Position numbers and translations under genes: made by a program
Assembly: GCA_934454435.1 (NCBI GenBank)
Contig: CAKSGA010000083.1
Span: 1 to 10,560 of the forward strand
Length of the DNA stretch: 10,560 nt
Direction: 5' to 3'
DNA from: an uncultured Oscillospiraceae bacterium
GTDB taxonomy: Bacteria; Bacillota; Clostridia; Oscillospirales; Ruminococcaceae
The notes under the pieces: generated by a model
What the model was told of the DNA's origin: nothing
The model's database searches: none
Seen by the model: the letters and a program-made list of their open reading frames with translations, nothing else
Shown: positions 1 to 7,017 of the stretch, in pieces
Layout of the letters: each line of letters opens with the position of its first letter
How positions within the stretch are numbered: position 1 is the first letter of the stretch

Positions 1-283
1 ATTCTTTGGTGAGCGGGACCTGCTCCTTGTGCTCAGCCCATATCTGGATACCCTCGAATAATGTTCCGCTGAGGTTGTGGTGGGGAACTCCGGCGGTCAT
101 TGCGTAGTCAAGGTGAACGTGGGAGTCGCAGTAGGGGGGGATGACCAGCTTTCCTGCTGCGTCAATGGTTTCCGGGTCTGCGCCGCCCTCTCCGGCGGGG
201 ACTATCTTCCCGAACTTTCCGTTGGTCACAGTGATGTCGTAAAGTCCGTCTTTCTTCCTTAGTTTTGCATTTTTTACCAGCAT
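1..283 (-). CDS. codA: Cytosine deaminase (amidohydrolase family), N-terminal part, cut by the window edge
   Basis: The gene starts with ATG at 283 (read leftward) and is open to base 1, giving 94 complete codons of a protein that normally has about 400-430 residues. A strong ribosome site, AGGAGGT, lies at 291-297 on the - strand, 7 bases from the start. The translation shows the small N-terminal beta-sandwich segment, then VIPPYCDSHVHLD with metal-binding His55 and His57, then SGTLFEGI at 72-79. This matches the recalled N-terminus of E. coli CodA (VIPP..EPHIHLD, then SGTLFEGI). The family hydrolyses cytosine to uracil and ammonia in the cytoplasm (pyrimidine salvage). Related amidohydrolases acting on other nucleobases or on creatinine-like rings cannot be excluded from this fragment. 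A PucR-type regulator gene lies directly upstream on the same strand, which fits control of nucleobase use. No oddity is seen in the visible part. Confidence 0.8.
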   Translation of the reverse strand, partial: MLVKNAKLRKKDGLYDITVTNGKFGKIVPAGEGGADPETIDAAGKLVIPPYCDSHVHLDYAMTAGVPHHNLSGTLFEGIQIWAEHKEQVPLTKE

Positions 284-308
284 TTCAGTTACCTCCTGAA
301 TTTTGAAT

Positions 309-357
309 AAAAAAGGCGCAGTCCTGGTGGAGATCAAGTTCTCCATCAGGACTGCGC
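309..357 (-). terminator. Intrinsic terminator-like hairpin with T-run, between pucR and codA
   Basis: The arms 316-333 and 340-357 form an 18-bp stem: 11 outer pairs (GCGCAGTCCTG/CAGGACTGCGC) are perfect and the inner arm has one G/T position. The loop is 6 bases. Read on the - strand, the stem is followed by C and six T residues (309-314 on + are A). It can end the pucR transcript. Because a possible promoter (377-385) lies between pucR and this hairpin, it may instead be an attenuator in the codA leader. Confidence 0.75.
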
Positions 358-376
358 TGTCCTTTTGCTTGTTTGT

Positions 377-385
377 ATTTTAGCA
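377..385 (-). promoter_or_regulatory. Possible extended -10 promoter for codA
   Basis: The - strand reads TGCTAAAAT here, an extended -10 (TGnTAnAAT type). No good -35 is seen 16-18 bases upstream, so the call rests on the extended -10 alone. A start about 7 bases downstream would place the whole terminator-like hairpin inside the codA 5' leader. Confidence 0.4.
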
Positions 386-430
386 CAATATTTGCAAAAA
401 TTCGATGTACAGTTTGCACAGTATTGCATT

Positions 431-1630
431 TTATTTTTGTTCTTCTTGCATATTGAGGCACTTGTAGCAGTAAATAGCGTTCTCTGCGGCAAAGCGTTTT
501 TCCGGGTCTGAGCAGTCGTGACCCAGGATATCGAAGATCAGCCTGAGGCGGTTGTTCATGGTGTTCCGGTGGATATACAGCTTGTCAGCTGTGTGGCTTG
601 CATTGCAGTTTTCCTCGAAAAACCGCTCCAGCGTTATAAGCAGCTCGGTGTTGTGCTTCTGGTCGTAGCTTATTATTCCTCCCAGTTCCTGTTCGTAGCA
701 GCTTCTTATAAAATCTGGATCGTCAGTCCGGAAAAGCATCTTGATAATTGCAGGAAGTTCTGCGTAGTTCCTGCATCTTCGGTCGATGGGATATGCGTCC
801 AGTGCTCTGACGGTGTTCACTGCGTCACGGTAGCTGGATTTTATGGTGGTCTTTGAGCTTATCTGGCTGCCGAGGGCAAAGTACATGTTTTTCAGTCCGT
901 ACTTTTCCGAAGCCAGTGATACAAACTTTTCGCCGGCTTTCATGAGGGAATTTACGCTGTTCGGGTCGTCGGTGCCGGTAAGGGCGACTATGCGATTTTT
1001 CTGGATATAGGCTATCGGCGTGTTGAGCATGTTGCACACGTCAGTCAGGAGGTGCTGGGTTTCCTTCATTTCGGAAAGCGCCAGGTCAGGTGTACGCATA
1101 ACAGCAACGAAAGAGCGCTGACGCATCTTGTATCCGGCACGCTCGATGGCATTGAAATGGCTGCGCTCGTCCTCATCGTAGCCGTAGATTATATCCCGCA
1201 GGGCTTCTCCGCCACGGCGTATATAGTGCCGCTCTGAGAACAGCATGTACGCCACCGCCCTAGTGACTGCGCCTATCGGAATGCTGGCAGGCATAGTGAT
1301 GATCGGCACGTCAAGTCGGTCAGCCTCGTCCAGCATTTCGTTAGGCAGCTCCATGAAATAGTGACCTATCAGCACCAGTATTGCGGAGATCTGGTGTTCG
1401 GCGCATATATCCACCATTCTGACAAGGTTTGCGGTGTCACGCTTGACGCCGGAGCCATAGAGTATCATCAGCTCACGCCCCTGCACCCATGGGGTTATTT
1501 CATCGTCCTGGCAGATGTAAAACCAGCTTACGGTCTTGGAAAGACCTCCATCTCCCGCAAGTACCTTCCAGTCCCTGGCAATGTCGAGGTCAAGTATGTC
1601 TTTAACGGTTACGTAATACAGAAAAACCAC
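431..1630 (-). CDS. PucR/CdaR-family transcriptional regulator
   Basis: The protein has about 400 residues. The N-terminal PucR (purine catabolism regulator-like) domain begins VTVKDILDLDIARDWKVLAG and includes the WVQGRELMILYGSG stretch. A GGDEF-like middle segment follows (around RSFVAVMRTPDL). The C-terminal PucR-type helix-turn-helix is near residues 340-370 (ASHTADKLYIHRNTMNNRLR). Family members are cytoplasmic DNA-binding regulators of purine, pyrimidine, sugar-acid or amino-acid catabolism; the specific ligand is unknown. The position directly upstream of codA suggests nucleobase control (inference). The start is uncertain. The frame is open up to a TTG at 1684, but that triplet lies inside the -35 box of the apparent promoter, so translation from there is unlikely. 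GTG at 1630 is given here. CTG at 1621 is better placed relative to the GGGAGTGG ribosome site and would match the usual short N-terminus. The stop is TAA at 431-433, followed by the terminator-like hairpin. Confidence 0.85.
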   Translation of the reverse strand: MVFLYYVTVKDILDLDIARDWKVLAGDGGLSKTVSWFYICQDDEITPWVQGRELMILYGSGVKRDTANLVRMVDICAEHQISAILVLIGHYFMELPNEMLDEADRLDVPIITMPASIPIGAVTRAVAYMLFSERHYIRRGGEALRDIIYGYDEDERSHFNAIERAGYKMRQRSFVAVMRTPDLALSEMKETQHLLTDVCNMLNTPIAYIQKNRIVALTGTDDPNSVNSLMKAGEKFVSLASEKYGLKNMYFALGSQISSKTTIKSSYRDAVNTVRALDAYPIDRRCRNYAELPAIIKMLFRTDDPDFIRSCYEQELGGIISYDQKHNTELLITLERFFEENCNASHTADKLYIHRNTMNNRLRLIFDILGHDCSDPEKRFAAENAIYCYKCLNMQEEQK

Positions 1631-1655
1631 TCCCGGCTGAAAATAGTATAATATA

Positions 1656-1684
1656 AGTATACCACACCCCGGGACTGAATGCAA
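1656..1684 (-). promoter_or_regulatory. Promoter of the PucR-family gene
   Basis: On the - strand TTGCAT (1684-1679) and TATACT (1661-1656) are separated by 17 bases, a good vegetative sigma-factor promoter. Transcription should start near 1649, leaving a 5' leader of only 20-30 bases. This argues that translation starts at 1630 or 1621 rather than further upstream. Confidence 0.6.
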
Positions 1685-1960
1685 TGCTTTTTAGTAAAAT
1701 ACTGAACTGACTGTGCAGCGTCCCAACAGATATTGGACATAACAATACCAAAAAACGTGGGGGCGACTGATAGACTCTGCTTGAAATGATGGATCAGCAG
1801 GTCCCATAATGCTTGAATGATAAGCTGCGCAGCTCCTGAGCCAGGAACTTGCGGAGGTGCTTTTTCACATGTAATATGATCTTTATTTTGTGAGTGCCAT
1901 CTGAAAAGTGTTGATTTTCTGAAAATTGTTTCAAATCTGATGCACATTAATTTGACTTTT
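1685..1960. other. Intergenic stretch between pucR and cas3, no recognisable gene
   Basis: About 275 bases without a supportable gene. It is more A/T-rich than its flanks and carries the 12-bp palindrome AGCTGCGCAGCT (1823-1834), directly followed by a small inverted repeat TCCTG-AGC-CAGGA (1834-1846). A frame of roughly 87 codons is open on the - strand, but it has no ribosome site, no recognisable motif and runs out of frame into pucR. It could be decayed sequence or a control region for the two divergent genes. Confidence 0.5.
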
Positions 1961-1961
1961 A

Positions 1962-1970
1962 TGATATAAT
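1962..1970 (+). promoter_or_regulatory. Extended -10 promoter of cas3
   Basis: TGATATAAT is a perfect extended -10. The -35 region at normal spacing is poor (around CACATT, 1942-1947). A TTGACT at 1952-1957 is too close (7 bases) to serve as its -35. Transcription should start near 1977, about 29 bases before the cas3 ATG. Confidence 0.6.
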
Positions 1971-2005
1971 AGAAGCAGAAAAAATACAGGAAGAGGTGAC
2001 CAAAA

Positions 2006-4357
2006 ATGGAATTTACGGCGCATATTTCAAAGGACGGACGTATCCAGACCGTGTATGAACATTGTCAGCAAACCGCAGATTTGTGCGAAAAATTCGCAGC
2101 AGAGGCGGGCTTGAAGAACACCGGGAAGCTCGCTGGAATTCTTCACGACTGGGGAAAGCTGTGTGCGGATTTTGACGGTTACATAAAGGGTGAACGCCGC
2201 TTCCGCAGGGGGCAGATCGACCATTCATACGCCGGCGCACGCTACATATGGGAGCTTGCACGGGATGCAAACTCTGCGACAAAGGAAGTAGCACGCCTGA
2301 TAGCGCATGTCATAATATCCCACCATGGTCTGCATGACTGGATAGACATTTCTCAGGCGGATTACTTCAGCAAACGTGTGGCGGTGGACGACAGGTACGG
2401 CGAGATAAAGTCAAATGCGGAAAAGCAGTTCGATACGGAAATGCTCCGGAAATTGCTTGATAGTTCGGCGGAGGAAATAAAAAACGCCTATGTACGTATA
2501 AGTCAGTTCGCAGCGGGTGAAACGCCGGAGGAAGAGAAGCGGATACGTGCTTTCTACACGGGAATGCTGGAGCGGTTCCTGCAATCCTGCCTGATAGACG
2601 CTGACCGCACGAATACCGGAGATTTCATGGATGGCGCCCATCGCATGGAACCCGACCTCCCGGCGGTATGGGAGAGCATGCATAAAAAAATGGAGCAGAA
2701 GCTAGCAGGCTTTGCGGGCAGAAGCGACCGCATTTCAGCGCTCCGCCGTGATATTTCCGACCGCTGTGCTGCTTTCGCTGACCATCATGTGGGGGCGGTC
2801 AGGCTGATCGTCCCCACCGGCGGCGGAAAAACGCTGTCGTCACTGAGGTTTGCTATAGAGTACTGCCGGAAATTCGGCATGAAAAAGATGATCTACACTG
2901 CGCCCTATATGTCGATCCTGGAGCAGAACAGCGGAGAATTCCGCCAGATAGCGGGTGAGGAAAACTTCCTGGAGCACCACTCCGACATTTTTGCAAACAT
3001 AGACGATGAGGAAGAGTTGGCGGAACAGGAGCTTGCCTGTGAACGCTGGACGAGCCCGGTGATCGCAACGACTATGGTCCAGTTTCTTAATGCGCTTTTT
3101 TCCGGCAGGAGCGGGGCGGTAAGGCGCTTCCACAGGCTTTCCGGTGCAGTTGTCGTGGTGGACGAGATACAGTCGCTTCCGCTGAAATGCGTTCATCTGT
3201 TTGACCTGGCGGTGAATTTCCTCACGAAGTTCATGGGCGGGGCAGTGGTGCTGTGCTCTGCAACTCAGCCGCAGCTTGACCGCACAAGGTTCCCGGTGAT
3301 GCTGGACGAGCGCAGCTCCATGACCGGAGATTTCACCGCTGATTTTGAAGCGTTCCGCCGTACCAGGGCGGTCCCCCTGCTGAAAAACGGCGGGTATGAC
3401 TACGATGAGGCGGCGGCTCTGTGCATGGAGAAATTCCGCCAGAACGGTGATCTGCTTGTTATCGTGAACACGAAGCGCTCGGCGGCGGAGATGTTCCGGC
3501 GGCTTTCTGAGCTGAATTCCGCAGAACAATTCCCTGCGGAGATGTCACACATCAGCACCAGGCTGTGTCCCGCTCATCGAAAGAGTGAGATAGAGCGCCT
3601 GCGCAGGCTCCTTGAACAGAAAAATCCGGTCATATGCGTCACGACCCAGCTTATTGAAGCGGGCGTGGACATCAGCTTCAGCTGTGTCGTGAGGGCTCTT
3701 GCGGGACTTGACAACGCCGCCCAGGCGGCAGGGCGCTGCAACCGCAACGGCGAAGCCGCCTGCCGTGACGTGTATATCCTGGAGCTTGGCGAAGAGCGTC
3801 TGAACGGACTCCCTGAAATAAAAAAGGCATGTATCAGTTCCAGAACGGTCTGTACGCAGTGCGGGTTTGATGACCTGCTTTCCCCGGAAGCCGCCGCTGA
3901 GTATTTCAGAAGATACTTCAGCGAAATGGAGGACGTCCTTTCATATAAGTGCAATGACGCATATGTCAGTTCCGACCTGCTGGACATGCTTTCACTCAAT
4001 AAAAACCGGGGTAATCATAATCCCACGCTGTACACGGGTCAGGCGTTCAGGACCGCCGGGGAGATATTCGAAGTGATAGACAATGACACCCGGGCGGTGA
4101 TAGTCCCATACAACGACGAAGCCCGGGAGATCATAACGGCGCTGAACGGTGAGATATATTCTCCGGCGGAGTGCGTAAGGCTCCAGAGAAAAGCGCAGCA
4201 GTACGTTGTCGGCGTGTACCCGAACGAGCTCCGGGAGCTTTCGGACGGCGGAGCGGTGTATGAACTGAGTTCCGGAGCGCTGGCACTCAATGACGGCTGG
4301 TATGATCAGTCTATGGGAGTGGTCAGTGAGGGAAGCTCAGAGACTTACATTTTCTGA
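2006..4357 (+). CDS. cas3: CRISPR-associated nuclease-helicase Cas3 (type I-C, HD domain fused to helicase)
   Basis: The protein has 783 residues, normal for a fused type I-C Cas3. The HD nuclease domain is N-terminal: H19, the HD pair at 47-48 (ILHDWGK), H73, HH at 106-107 and Asp198/Asp200. The superfamily 2 helicase follows: Walker A VPTGGGKT at 269-276 (K275), motif II DEIQ at 386-389, motif III SAT at 418-420, and motif VI QAAGRCNR at 573-580. All key residues seen are intact. In the family, Cas3 is recruited by the target-bound surveillance complex, nicks the displaced strand with the HD site and unwinds and degrades DNA using ATP. The ATG is preceded by GAGGTGA at 1993-1999. The gene has its own upstream promoter and is separated by 74 bases, including a strong promoter, from cas5c. 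It may therefore be expressed independently of the complex genes. Confidence 0.97.
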   Translation: MEFTAHISKDGRIQTVYEHCQQTADLCEKFAAEAGLKNTGKLAGILHDWGKLCADFDGYIKGERRFRRGQIDHSYAGARYIWELARDANSATKEVARLIAHVIISHHGLHDWIDISQADYFSKRVAVDDRYGEIKSNAEKQFDTEMLRKLLDSSAEEIKNAYVRISQFAAGETPEEEKRIRAFYTGMLERFLQSCLIDADRTNTGDFMDGAHRMEPDLPAVWESMHKKMEQKLAGFAGRSDRISALRRDISDRCAAFADHHVGAVRLIVPTGGGKTLSSLRFAIEYCRKFGMKKMIYTAPYMSILEQNSGEFRQIAGEENFLEHHSDIFANIDDEEELAEQELACERWTSPVIATTMVQFLNALFSGRSGAVRRFHRLSGAVVVVDEIQSLPLKCVHLFDLAVNFLTKFMGGAVVLCSATQPQLDRTRFPVMLDERSSMTGDFTADFEAFRRTRAVPLLKNGGYDYDEAAALCMEKFRQNGDLLVIVNTKRSAAEMFRRLSELNSAEQFPAEMSHISTRLCPAHRKSEIERLRRLLEQKNPVICVTTQLIEAGVDISFSCVVRALAGLDNAAQAAGRCNRNGEAACRDVYILELGEERLNGLPEIKKACISSRTVCTQCGFDDLLSPEAAAEYFRRYFSEMEDVLSYKCNDAYVSSDLLDMLSLNKNRGNHNPTLYTGQAFRTAGEIFEVIDNDTRAVIVPYNDEAREIITALNGEIYSPAECVRLQRKAQQYVVGVYPNELRELSDGGAVYELSSGALALNDGWYDQSMGVVSEGSSETYIF

Positions 4358-4366
4358 CTATATTTG

Positions 4367-4395
4367 TTGACACTTGTAATAAACTGTGGTATAAT
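4367..4395 (+). promoter_or_regulatory. Near-perfect consensus promoter driving cas5c and downstream cas genes
   Basis: TTGACA (4367-4372), a 17-base spacer and TATAAT (4390-4395) match the consensus exactly, and TGG immediately before the -10 makes it an extended -10 as well. The predicted transcript starts near 4402, about 30 bases before the cas5c TTG. No terminator hairpin is visible between cas3 and this promoter, so read-through from cas3 may add to it. Confidence 0.85.
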
Positions 4396-4400
4396 ATACC
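4388..4400. repeat. 13-bp palindrome covering the -10 box of the cas5c promoter
   Basis: GGTATA-A-TATACC is a perfect inverted repeat with one central base, and it contains the whole -10 box. It is a plausible operator: a bound protein would block the promoter. It could also be a chance product of an A/T-rich -10 region. The five bases TGACA recur at 4368, 4401 and 4414. Confidence 0.4.
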
Positions 4401-4417
4401 TGACAATAAATTTTGAC

Positions 4418-4423
4418 AAGGAG
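4418..4423 (+). promoter_or_regulatory. Ribosome binding site that fixes the cas5c start
   Basis: AAGGAG lies 8 bases before TTG 4432. The upstream in-frame GTG at 4423 overlaps this site and so cannot be the start it serves. Confidence 0.75.
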
Positions 4424-4431
4424 TGATATTA

Positions 4432-5196
4432 TTGAGCAGACCAGAGCATGACAATTATGTGGAGTTTGAGGTGAGCGGCGACCTGGCGCTGTTTTCGGAC
4501 GTCCTGACAAGACCCGGCGGCGAAAAGTCGAGTTACCCGATACCCACATATGAGGGGCTGAAAGGGATACTGCACAGCATTTACTGGAAGCCGACGATCA
4601 TCTGGGTTATCGATGATGTTCGGGTCATGAACCGCATAGTTACCGAGCGCAAGGGAATTCGTCCAATCAAATATGGTGGTGGTAACGACCTTGCCTACTA
4701 CACTTACCTAAAAGATGTAAGGTACCAGGTGCGTGCACATTTTGAGTGGAACGACAATCGTCCTGAGCTCGAAAAGGACCGCATCGAGAACAAGCATCAT
4801 AACATCGCCAGGCGCATGATAGAGCGAGGCGGCAGGCGTGATATCTTCCTTGGCACCCGGGAGTGCATGGGGTATGTAAAGCCCTGTATTTTCGGCGAGG
4901 GCGAGGGCTGTTACGACAACGCAGGCGAGGTGCTGTACGGTTTTACTTACCACGGCATAACCTACGCTGACGAGGCCGAGCTTCCGGAGGACAAGGGGCA
5001 GCTCACGGTGCGCTTCTGGCAGCCGGTGATGGTGAATGGAGTTATCCACTTTGCACGTCCGGACGAGATACCCGAGGAGCACAAGCGGCATATCAGGAAG
5101 ATGGGTATAAAGCCGTTCGGCGAGGAGCTCGGCAATTTCTCCGGGCTCGGCGAGTTTGATTTTGCGGACGGAGGTGACGAGGTTGAGCTGGGTTGA
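4432..5196 (+). CDS. cas5c: Cas5c (Cas5d), crRNA-processing endoribonuclease and complex subunit, type I-C
   Basis: The protein has 254 residues from TTG 4432. In type I-C, which lacks Cas6, Cas5c cuts the CRISPR transcript at the base of the repeat hairpin and stays bound to the 5' handle of the crRNA in the surveillance complex. The N-terminal RAMP-fold motif [12 protein letters not shown] and the segment [18 protein letters not shown] are typical. The catalytic triad described for B. halodurans Cas5d (Tyr, Lys, His) appears to correspond to Tyr40 (PTY), Lys121 and His122 (ENKHHN). The family motif GTRECMGYV follows at about 141-149. The start is set by AAGGAG at 4418-4423; homologues also begin close to this point. 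The 3' end overlaps cas8c by 14 bases, which implies translational coupling. It is the first gene after the strong promoter at 4367-4395. Confidence 0.96.
   Translation: MSRPEHDNYVEFEVSGDLALFSDVLTRPGGEKSSYPIPTYEGLKGILHSIYWKPTIIWVIDDVRVMNRIVTERKGIRPIKYGGGNDLAYYTYLKDVRYQVRAHFEWNDNRPELEKDRIENKHHNIARRMIERGGRRDIFLGTRECMGYVKPCIFGEGEGCYDNAGEVLYGFTYHGITYADEAELPEDKGQLTVRFWQPVMVNGVIHFARPDEIPEEHKRHIRKMGIKPFGEELGNFSGLGEFDFADGGDEVELG
5170..5177 (+). promoter_or_regulatory. Ribosome binding site that fixes the cas8c start
   Basis: GGAGGTGA lies inside the end of cas5c, 5 bases before TTG 5183. The other in-frame candidates (TTG 5156, GTG 5174) lie upstream of or inside this site. Confidence 0.7.
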
Positions 5197-7015
5197 GGAA
5201 CTTGGTAAGGTCTATGAGCTGTGCACGACCACCCCGGTGGACGGCGACCCGCTGCTCCCGGTGGCGCATTCCACAGCTAATGCGCAGATAGAGGTCAACA
5301 TAAATTCTGATGGCACTATACCTCCGACCGGATTTGCAGAGCGTGTGGATAAAAAGGATCAGGTGACCTTGATTCCGGTCACGGAGGCTTCCGCATCAAG
5401 GACTTCCAAGCCGGTGCCGCACCCTTTTGCGGACAAGCTGATGTACATAGCCGGGGATTACAGTAAGTACGCTCCATGTGTTGCCCTGGAGAAGAACAAG
5501 AAGAAAAATTACCCGAAGTACCATGAAGAGTACCTTGAACAGCTTAAGGGCTGGTGCGACTCGCCGTATTCAAACAAGGCTGTCCGGGCAGTATACGAGT
5601 ATCTTTCAAAGGGCACGCTTATTGAGAACCTCGTTGCGGCGAAAGTCCTTGAAACCGACCCGGACACGGGGAAGCTGACAGAAAGTAATATCAACAACAT
5701 TGCGCAGGAGGACTGTTTCGTGCGGTTCCGGGTGGACGGCGAGCCGACCTGGAAAGACAAGACCATGCACGACGGCTTCATCAGATTTAACAGCATGAAT
5801 TCAGGAGAGCCGCAGCTGTGCTATGCGACAGGACACCACGAAGTCCCGACCTACAGCCACCCGAAAAAAATACGCAATGCCGGCGATGGAGCAAAGCTGT
5901 TCTCGACAAATGACGAAAGCGGTTTTTCCTACCGTGGCAGATTTTCCAACAAGGAGGAAGCAGTATCTATCGGATACAATTTCTCGCAGGAAATGCACAA
6001 TGCGCTGAAATGGCTCATCGAGCACCATGGAAAGTCCTATGGAGATCTGTGCCTGATAACCTGGGAGAGTGCGCTGAAATTCGTGCCGCAGCCGGACGTT
6101 GACTCGGAAAGCCTGTTCGGTGATGAAGAGCCTGAGTCTTACGAACCCGGGGCGGGCAGCAAAAACCAGACGGTCTTTTCGCTGACCGGCAGAGAAAATA
6201 TTTACGATACCGGTTCAAAAACCATGCTGATGATGCTGGACAGTGCAGGTCCGGGACGTATTTCAATGTCGATGTACACCGAGCTTGCAACATCTGAGTA
6301 TCTGAAAAACCTCGAAAAGTGGCATGATACCACGGCATGGCTGAGGAAAGGAAAGTTCTGTTCCTTTTCAATGAAAGAGATCGCAGATTTTGCATTCGGA
6401 ACTGAGAAGAAGTTCGTGGACTGCACTCCTGAGGTACTTAAAGAAACGGTACAGCGCCTGGTTCCCTGCGCTGCCGAGGGGCGACATATCCCGGCGGATA
6501 TCGTAAATTCACTTTTCCACAAAGCCTGCAGACCATCGTCCTATGAGAACGAGAGCAACTGGAAAAACGTACTCAACTGCGCCTGCGGAATGCTGCGCAG
6601 ACAAATAATTGAACACAAAGGAGAATGCACAATGGCACTTGATACCGAATGCCGCAGCCGCAGCTATCTTTACGGCAGACTGCTGGCAGTAGCCGACCGT
6701 GCGGAGGGTTCCACCTACGACAACGACAGTAAGAGGACTACCAATGCAAGGCGCTTTTTCGAGGCTTTTTCAAACCATCCCTACACAACATGGGCTGTTA
6801 TCGTGAAGAACTTGCGTCCTTATCTTGACCGTATGAACGAGGGAAGCCGTGTTTATTACGAGCGGCTCATAAACGGGATAACAGACATGTTCGACCGGGA
6901 GAGCTTTGCTGACAATTCACCCCTGGCGCCGGAATTCCTGCATGCGTACAGCAGCCAGATGAATGCTTTATACAACGGAAACCAAAACACCGACAGCAAC
7001 AAGGAGGAAAACTGA
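5183..7015 (+). CDS. cas8c: Cas8c (Csd1), large subunit of the type I-C surveillance complex
   Basis: The protein has 610 residues from TTG 5183, normal for Cas8c (about 570-640). The N-terminus [14 protein letters not shown], followed by [15 protein letters not shown] and [23 protein letters not shown], matches the recalled Csd1 pattern. Family role: Cas8c recognises the PAM (commonly 5'-TTC in I-C), helps open the target and recruits Cas3. The C-terminal 127 residues form a helical domain equivalent to the small subunit. They are also encoded as a separate protein by an internal start at 6632 (see that entry). The first in-frame TTG at 5156 would add nine residues but lies before the strong ribosome site GGAGGTGA (5170-5177), so 5183 is preferred. 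The gene overlaps the end of cas5c by 14 bases and ends 2 bases before cas7c. No frameshift or internal stop is seen. Confidence 0.95.
   Translation: MSWVEELGKVYELCTTTPVDGDPLLPVAHSTANAQIEVNINSDGTIPPTGFAERVDKKDQVTLIPVTEASASRTSKPVPHPFADKLMYIAGDYSKYAPCVALEKNKKKNYPKYHEEYLEQLKGWCDSPYSNKAVRAVYEYLSKGTLIENLVAAKVLETDPDTGKLTESNINNIAQEDCFVRFRVDGEPTWKDKTMHDGFIRFNSMNSGEPQLCYATGHHEVPTYSHPKKIRNAGDGAKLFSTNDESGFSYRGRFSNKEEAVSIGYNFSQEMHNALKWLIEHHGKSYGDLCLITWESALKFVPQPDVDSESLFGDEEPESYEPGAGSKNQTVFSLTGRENIYDTGSKTMLMMLDSAGPGRISMSMYTELATSEYLKNLEKWHDTTAWLRKGKFCSFSMKEIADFAFGTEKKFVDCTPEVLKETVQRLVPCAAEGRHIPADIVNSLFHKACRPSSYENESNWKNVLNCACGMLRRQIIEHKGECTMALDTECRSRSYLYGRLLAVADRAEGSTYDNDSKRTTNARRFFEAFSNHPYTTWAVIVKNLRPYLDRMNEGSRVYYERLINGITDMFDRESFADNSPLAPEFLHAYSSQMNALYNGNQNTDSNKEEN
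6617..6624 (+). promoter_or_regulatory. Internal ribosome binding site in cas8c
   Basis: AAAGGAGA lies 7 bases before the in-frame ATG at 6632, inside the cas8c coding region. A site this strong at the right distance from an in-frame ATG, at the known small-subunit boundary, supports a dedicated internal start. Confidence 0.8.
6632..7015 (+). CDS. cas11c: Cas11c small subunit, translated from an internal start within cas8c
   Basis: This is a 127-residue product in the same frame as cas8c, starting [25 protein letters not shown] and ending at the cas8c TGA. Independent translation of the small subunit from inside cas8 is established for type I-C (and some other type I) systems. Cas11c protomers line the belly of the complex and stabilise the crRNA-DNA hybrid. 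Evidence here is the strong internal site AAAGGAGA at 6617-6624 with 7-base spacing, the in-frame ATG, the expected size (about 14 kDa) and the mostly helical, charged composition. An overlapping ATG at 6625 is out of frame and closer to the site. Standard gene callers would not report this gene because it nests inside cas8c. Direct proof of translation is not possible from sequence. Confidence 0.8.
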   Translation: MALDTECRSRSYLYGRLLAVADRAEGSTYDNDSKRTTNARRFFEAFSNHPYTTWAVIVKNLRPYLDRMNEGSRVYYERLINGITDMFDRESFADNSPLAPEFLHAYSSQMNALYNGNQNTDSNKEEN

Positions 7016-7017
7016 TT

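Noticed and set aside
1685..1947. About 87 codons open on the - strand in the pucR-cas3 gap
   Set aside because: No recognised motif, no ribosome site, and it enters pucR in the wrong frame. A decayed gene cannot be shown.
2840..3529. 229-codon open frame on the - strand inside cas3
   Set aside because: It lies fully antisense to conserved helicase motifs, shows no domain or ribosome site, and is explained by the G/C-rich third positions of cas3.
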